NCBI GenBank assembly: GCA_964036155.1
Contig: OZ038422.1
Span: forward strand, 55,079,201 to 55,143,200
Direction of reading: 5' to 3'
Length of the DNA stretch: 64,000 nt
Origin: Diploscapter coronatus
Lineage: Eukaryota; Nematoda; Chromadorea; Rhabditida; Rhabditidae
The position numbers and the translations under genes are program-made. Below the pieces are notes generated by a model. The model made no database searches. It saw nothing but the letters and a program-made list of their open reading frames with translations, and was not told where the DNA came from. Of this stretch, positions 50,826 through 64,000 are shown in pieces; within the stretch, counting starts at the first letter, position 1, and every line of letters begins with the position of its first letter.

Positions 50826-51411
50826 TCATTTCTTGTTGGCAGCAGCGATGCGGGCTTCCTTGGCAGCCTGGCGGCGATCGAGCTCTGCCTGAGTCTCCTC
50901 GGACAGATTGTTGTCGGCGCGCGGACGCAGGTCGTCCAGACGCAGCAGCACCCACGTCGGGTAGGACAAGAATGTGCCTGCGATCAGCAAGTACAGGGCT
51001 ACCTGAAAACAAGTGCCCTACGTATTATTTCATGAAAATTATCGTCGAAGGTTTGGTATTTCCGCAACTTGAATGAAAATCGAAAGCTTTATCGAGCTAA
51101 TATAAAGCATTAATGACCTTCAAACTTGCTGGCGAAATAAGCTTGAATTTCGGGCTATGCTGTTCGCAAGATTTCAAAAATTTGCAACATGAATAATCGA
51201 TCTCGTGGAGAGTTTAGTTTTGAAGAGATAATTGAGAAAAAGCGGGTAAAAAACGGAATATTCCAAATCCATAAGTAACGACTTGACGAGTTACCTTCTC
51301 AGTGGAAGAAGTGTGGCGGAGTGGCGGAGTTCCTTCGATACCCTTGTGGACTGCACGACGAGCCATCGGGGCGGTGCGGGCCATGAGAGAGAGCAACGGA
51401 CGCGACAGCAT
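50826..51411 (-). CDS. COX8-like small mitochondrial inner-membrane protein, 97 aa
   Basis: Exons (minus): 51411-51295, 51002-50826. Residues 1-25 are rich in Arg, Ser, Leu and Ala without acids (MLSRPLLSLMARTAPMARRA), a classic mitochondrial presequence. One transmembrane helix follows (EKVALYLLIAGTFLSYPTWV), then LLRLDDLRPR and a charged C-terminal helix ending AANKK. Presequence, a single helix with a Pro-Thr-Trp-Val-Leu turn and a following Leu-x-x-Leu-Arg segment resemble cytochrome c oxidase subunit 8, although the C-terminal tail is longer than in vertebrate COX8. Another single-helix respiratory-complex subunit is possible. An acceptor, TTAATTTCAG, lies 4 nt before the ATG. The gene is first of a probable operon with bS21m and divergent from the KDM7 gene. 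Confidence 0.75.
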
Positions 51412-52064
51412 TTTGCTGAAATTAAGGAAATTAGCGAAAAGAATAAATTGCCTAAAATCGATAAAATACGAAGAAGCGAACAAAACACTTTTACTGGTTC
51501 GTGATCGAGGTGATTATCAAAAGTTTATCAGCGGGTAGAGTGATATAATTTTGAGAAAATTCACCAAAAATGGGAAAGTAACGCGAAACATGATCAAGCA
51601 GGACGGGCATAATTCACCAACGTAGCATGCCAAAGAACGATAAATGCATACAGCCGATGTGATATTCTACAAGTTGCCTGCAATCGAGCAGAAAGTCGCT
51701 TGAATTTTCAAGTTTCCCTTTTTGGAATTTTATTTTCGTGTTTTTCCGCGTTATTTTACCTTCCGGACCAGAATCATGTCTGTGCCTAACGACAAGAGTC
51801 GTTCCGGCAGCGATACACTACCTTCAGATCAACTTCAATGGCATTGAATCCATTTTATGCTTGGCTTATTTCGCTCGTCATTTTTCTAATTTTTTCGAAT
51901 ATTCTTGATACTGAATTATGACTTCCCTCTGACTCGTATATTATCCGATCAGATCTACGCGGGTTCTTGTAAAGTTAATTCGGCATTCAGCTCGCTATTT
52001 TCGCGTGTTCTTGATCCAAATTCTCTCGAATTTCAGGTAAAAGTCGACGCCACTCCTAAATTAA
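51412..52064. other. Divergent promoter region between COX8-like and KDM7 genes
   Basis: 653 bp between two divergent start codons; promoters for both directions should lie here. Acceptors flank both sides: TTAATTTCAG next to the COX8-like ATG on the minus strand, and GAATTTCAG at 52028-52036 on the + strand, 28 nt before the KDM7 ATG. No TATA box was recognised. Confidence 0.5.
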
Positions 52065-59999
<7,935 letters not shown>

Positions 60000-60517
60000 G
60001 ATTTGAATGACAAGTAGTATCACGCCTTTTCTCATTTTTCCATAGGGCTTTATTTTGATATAACTTTATTGTTTTGAATCCAAGTACATAATATGCTTAT
60101 GAAGACCTCAATTTTTGATAATAACAAATAATGCAATTATGCTATCCGATCACTTACTGCCTTTTTCTCACTATGAGATTCGGCATAACTTGCATATTGT
60201 CATAATTTTTCGGATTGACTGCTAAATCTAATGACTGCAAGTTTTGCGAGATATCCCAATAAGTTTAAGCATTGCCATATACTATTCCACTCTTTTTGTT
60301 TTTTCTTTTGATATATTAAAATGACAATTCTAATTTATTCAGGGATTTTACGACGTATTCATGAAATGCATACAAAATTTTTGCTGATCAAATTTAATCC
60401 CGTTAGCATTTTATGAAGAATAGAGAAGCAAACTTCAGGAAACTGAAGTTCGGGTTCAATTTTTCTTTTAATTTTGCACTATAATTTTTTATAAGAATAT
60501 ATTCTTTTAAAATATTT

Positions 60518-62194
60518 TTAAGAGTGGATGTCAGGAAAAATCAAAGTCATAAGGAAGGGGTGCGGAACAGGGGTCCGTCGATTTGGCTCATTTTCACATA
60601 TATTGTTCAGTTTTTCACGCTGATTCTCATGGTGCTATCCGTTTTTCATAAAAATTATCGTATCCAGGACTACGGTAGCTTGAAGTTTTGACTGACACGA
60701 CCTCGGGAAAAAATTAATAAATTCCTTATTTGTGGACCAAATCGAATGGGGCTTTTAGTATTAGATAGCCCGTGAAAAACTCTACAAATAATGTAACCAT
60801 GACGAGTCACAACAACCACCTATTTTGGCGGAGAATTAGAATATTCAAAAATGTGACTTTAACATACCCCCAGTTTTCGATTTTTTTCGACCAGAAAGAA
60901 GTCCGATCGAAAGCGAAATATTAGCTCACGAGAAAGAGGATTCAATTCTGCACAAGATATGATCAATTTTGGTAAAAATCAGCATGGTCGAAACCACGAA
61001 AAATGCGTCCGAACGCGTAAAATCAGGGTCATTATTCGGTAGTTTCAACTTTGATCCCCCATAAATTTCTTAATTATGAACCAAATTGAATGATTATTTT
61101 TTTATTTTGTAGATTTTGAGTAGGAGAATAAGGTAAAAATAAAAATAAAATTTTTAGAAATTAATTTTGGCGGGAATAAATTACCCGAAGTTACCCTATA
61201 TACCCGTACTACGTTTACGCGTAAATGACGTTGGAAAAATTTGTACTTCCAGTATATTGTGTAGAATGACATGGTGAACAACTTTCGTTCCAAGACTTAT
61301 CTCGGATTCACATTTGTATAAGCTACAGAATTTTTTGAAGTTCAATAGCTAATTATTGCAAAGTGCCGTTTGCACAGTAAATTTCAAAAATTCATATCTC
61401 CCTATGTATGCGCATTCTAGAATAAGTTCTGGAACAAAAGTTGATCAACTTGAACAGCTCTACAAAATTTCATGAGAAACTCCGGCGTTAATCGCATTAC
61501 CTTTGTAAACACAGTACGGGTATATAGGGTAACTTTGGGTAATTTATTCTCTCCAAAATTAATTTCTAAAAATTTTATTTTTATTTTTACTTTATTCTCC
61601 TATTTAGGATCTACAAAATAAAAGAAGAATTATGGAATTTGGTTCAGAAATAAGAAAGTTGTGGGGGGTCAAAGTTGAAACTACCGAATAATGATCCTGC
61701 TTTTACGCGTTCAAACGCATTTTTCGGGGTTTCGACCATGATGATTTTTACCAAAATTGATCATATCTTGTGCAGAATTGAATCCTCTTTCTTGTGAGCT
61801 AATATTTCGCTTTCGATCGGACTTCTTTCTGGTCGAAAAAAATCGAAAACTGGGGGTATGTTAAAGTCACATTTTTGAATATTCTAATTCTCCGCCAAAA
61901 TAGGTGGTTGTTGTGACTCGTCATAGTTACATTATTTGTAGAGTTTTTCATCAGCTATCTAATGCTGAAAGCCCCATTTGATTTGGTCCACAAATAAGGA
62001 AGTTATGAATTTTTTCCTGAGGTCGTGTCAGTCAAAACTTCAAGCTACCGTAGTCCTGGATACGATAATTTTTATGAAAAACGGATAGCACCATGAGAAT
62101 CAGCGTGAAAAACTGAATAATATATGTGGAAATCAGCCAGATCGACGGACCCCTGTTCCGCATCACTTTGAATAATACTGACATTCACTCTTAA
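60518..62194. mobile_element. 1.68-kb fold-back element flanked by TTAA
   Basis: Two arms of about 700 bp (60518-61218 and 61494-62194) are highly similar reverse complements around a loop of about 275 bp. Outer ends: TTAAGAGTGGATGTCAG on the left and, inverted, TTAAGAGTGAATGTCAG on the right, so TTAA borders both sides, as for TTAA-specific (piggyBac-like) insertions. Long matching blocks include GTGCGGAACAGGGGTCCGTC, GGTGCTATCCGTTTTTCATA, GACTACGGTAGCTTGAAGTT, CAACCACCTATTTTGGCGGA and GACTTCTTTCTGGTCGAAAA or their complements. Both arms and loop are non-coding. Low divergence between arms suggests recent insertion or ongoing gene conversion. Confidence 0.8.
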
Positions 62195-62430
62195 GAGAAA
62201 TTAGAAATGCAATGTCATCATCTACAACTTTATAATGTCTTCCTTTTTCACTATTTCTATTCAACAATTCAGCTCTTTCATTTAACAATTGCTGTCCTCA
62301 TTTTTCATCTGTTTTATCCATTGATACAATAAATGTACCCAACATTTTATTCTATGCAATCTATTGGCTGAAATTGTTCGATTTCAACGCGAATACCTGT
62401 CGTTTCTTGTGAATTTCAATCCAATTTGAA

Positions 62431-62440
62431 TTTATTTCAG
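62431..62440 (+). promoter_or_regulatory. Acceptor 2 nt before the EEF1AKMT2 ATG
   Basis: TTTATTTCAG ends at 62440, the ATG is at 62443. A spliced-leader site is likely; a non-coding first exon is the alternative. Confidence 0.55.
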
Positions 62441-62442
62441 AG

Positions 62443-64000
62443 ATGTCAGACGACGAACAGCCTGAGCCTTCTGCATTGGGAACAAAAGAATTGTGAGTTT
62501 TAAAATTCGAGAAGAAAAAATTCTGAGAAAGCTTTCACAAATTTACCCCTAGTGAAAAGTATAGTGAAGCATGATTAGAATCCCCTTTTAATTTCGAAAC
62601 TTGTAGCACTTTTCACCATAATTTCAAATATTTCCTTTTCAGCTGGGACAAATGTTACGAGAACGAATTGAAGAATTTCGAAGAGAGCGGTCAGGAGGGA
62701 GAGATTTGGTTCGGGAAGAGGACCGAAAAGAGGTTCGTTCTAATTCAATTATGATGAGGATGAGTAATATCGTAATTAACAGAATTGTGGATTTCATCAT
62801 CGATTCGAAGACGCTTTCCGATTGTCAAATTATCGATGTCGGCTGTGGAAATGGATCCTTGTTGCGCAGTCTCGTAAGTTCGTTCTGCTTATTTATAATG
62901 ACGAAGAACATTTTGCAACAATGCATGGTGCTTCTCGCTCATTTGATCACTTTTCTTTATCAATTTGCTTGTACTAAGAAATTCATTGTGATTCAATATC
63001 GTACAACGTTAGAAAATTTCAAGAATATTTTCAGTACAATGGAAAATGAATCGCATCAATATTATGCAGTTCTAAGCTTTTGTGTTAAGCTATAATTTTA
63101 TTTCAATTGTGCAAGACATTTTTCAGAGATCAAAGGGCTACCGTAATCTGGCAGGAATTGATTGTTGTGACGCTGCAGTCAAATTGGCAGATGCAATTGC
63201 TCAGCAGGGAAGGAAATCTGATCAGGCTGACATTTTATTTGCGGTACTTTCTCGTTGGAAGAGGAAAAATGGAAAAAATATGAAATTTTCAGACAGTTGA
63301 CGTACTGTCGAGTTCTCCTTCGAGTGATTTTTCACACAAATTCGACCTGGCTCTGGACAAAGGAACTTATGACGCAATCAGTTTGTCCGAAGATAAAGGT
63401 GCATTTTCTCTTGCTAGCATTTTTGTAATTCGATAAATTTCAGAATCGCGATTGGAACTGTACCGCAAATTCATTGTTCATTGTTTGAAGCAGACAGACA
63501 GCCGATTTGTCATTTGCTCCTGCAATTTCACGCTGTAAGTCTTCATTTTGCTCTCAAAAATTGTTTGAATCTCCCTAAATTTCGAAAAAAATCGGATGAA
63601 TAGTTTTATCGCCAAAAACCGATAAACTGAAACTAATCAAATAACTAGAACGTAAATGCACAATTAAAAACACTTTCTTTTTTCTACAATCCACGAATTT
63701 GAATACTACACATCTATAATGCTCAATTTTTAAACATCCGTGAAATCGTTTCTTGAATTGTTGAAATATCGTCAAATCATCTATTAACTTCGGACAATTT
63801 CACTTGTTTAATCTTGCGTCATCCACTTCTTTCAATTTATTGGTCTTTGACAATAGCCGCTTTGTCCATTATTAAATGATATAATTTTGAAAATAGATCT
63901 TAGCTGAAATACCGTGTATTTGAGAAATATCAAGCATCCGATTTTGAAATTTTCAGTGATGAGCTGAAGAGTCAGTTCTGCCCCGTGTTCGAGTTCGTGA
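62443..64000 (+). CDS. EEF1AKMT2 (METTL10) eEF1A lysine methyltransferase, 5' part
   Basis: S-adenosylmethionine-dependent methyltransferase acting on translation elongation factor eEF1A. Exons: 62443-62492, 62643-62732, 62783-62873, 63127-63243, 63293-63398, 63444-63534, 63957-64000 (cut by the window end). N-terminus [20 protein letters not shown] then GEIWFGK matches the family signature (LGTREHWD...GEIWFG). Motif I is [26 protein letters not shown] is the acidic post-I strand. The family motif DKGTFDAISL appears as [10 protein letters not shown], followed by [18 protein letters not shown], the position of the family's ITSCNWTKEELL. About 196 residues are present of a usual 230-290. The final exon continues beyond the window. 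Confidence 0.93.

Larger units (their letters stand above)
60000..62442. other. KDM7-EEF1AKMT2 intergenic region
   Basis: About 70% is the fold-back element at 60518-62194. The remaining 0.5 kb on the left holds the KDM7 3' UTR (no clear AATAAA seen). The 0.25 kb on the right ends in TTTATTTCAG two bases before the next ATG. No gene is seen. Confidence 0.65.

Noticed and set aside
60518..62194. A degenerate autonomous transposon with transposase
   Set aside because: Neither arm nor the loop carries a meaningful reading frame; it is non-autonomous at best.

Overview
The window is nuclear DNA of a nematode. It is AT-rich, the genes are split into many short exons with TTTCAG-type acceptors, one gene is a nematode-specific cuticle collagen, and most other genes have a splice acceptor only 0-60 nt before the ATG, as expected if spliced leaders are trans-spliced. 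The species cannot be named. The very intron-rich collagen is unlike the rhabditid pattern and may point to a plectid, enoplean or other intron-rich lineage (inference). All exon models were built by hand and checked for phase; exon lengths close in frame for every gene given as complete.

Layout. 1-1859: repeats, no gene found. 1860-4707 (-): cuticle collagen in 18 exons with a TATA box. 4770-9264: no convincing gene, a few exon-like islands. 9265-11282 (+): Gln-rich low-complexity protein. 11927-19040 (+): 20-exon gene for an unrecognised 925-residue protein. 19041-22336: no gene, one inverted repeat. 22337-24972 (+): secreted Pro/Cys-rich protein. 25314-29491 (+): 16-exon LEA-like protein in which each repeat unit lies on its own phase-1 exon. 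31504-39267 (-, 5' end missing): BED zinc-finger protein. 39268-49546: about 10 kb without a recognisable gene, marked by purine-rich blocks on the + strand. 49547-51411 (-): two mitochondrial protein genes (COX8-like, then mitoribosomal bS21m) 221 bp apart, operon-like. 52065-59999 (+): complete KDM7/PHF8-type histone demethylase (PHD + JmjC) in 26 exons. 60518-62194: 1.68-kb fold-back element flanked by TTAA. 62443-end (+): 5' part of EEF1AKMT2 (METTL10), the eEF1A lysine methyltransferase.

The genes are mostly unrelated single genes. The mitochondrial pair (respiratory chain and mitoribosome) is the one functional pairing. The secreted-protein and LEA-like genes are also close and co-oriented. 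The strongest candidates for something undescribed are the LEA-like exon array with its 12-nt micro-exons, the micro-exon collagen and the large fold-back element.
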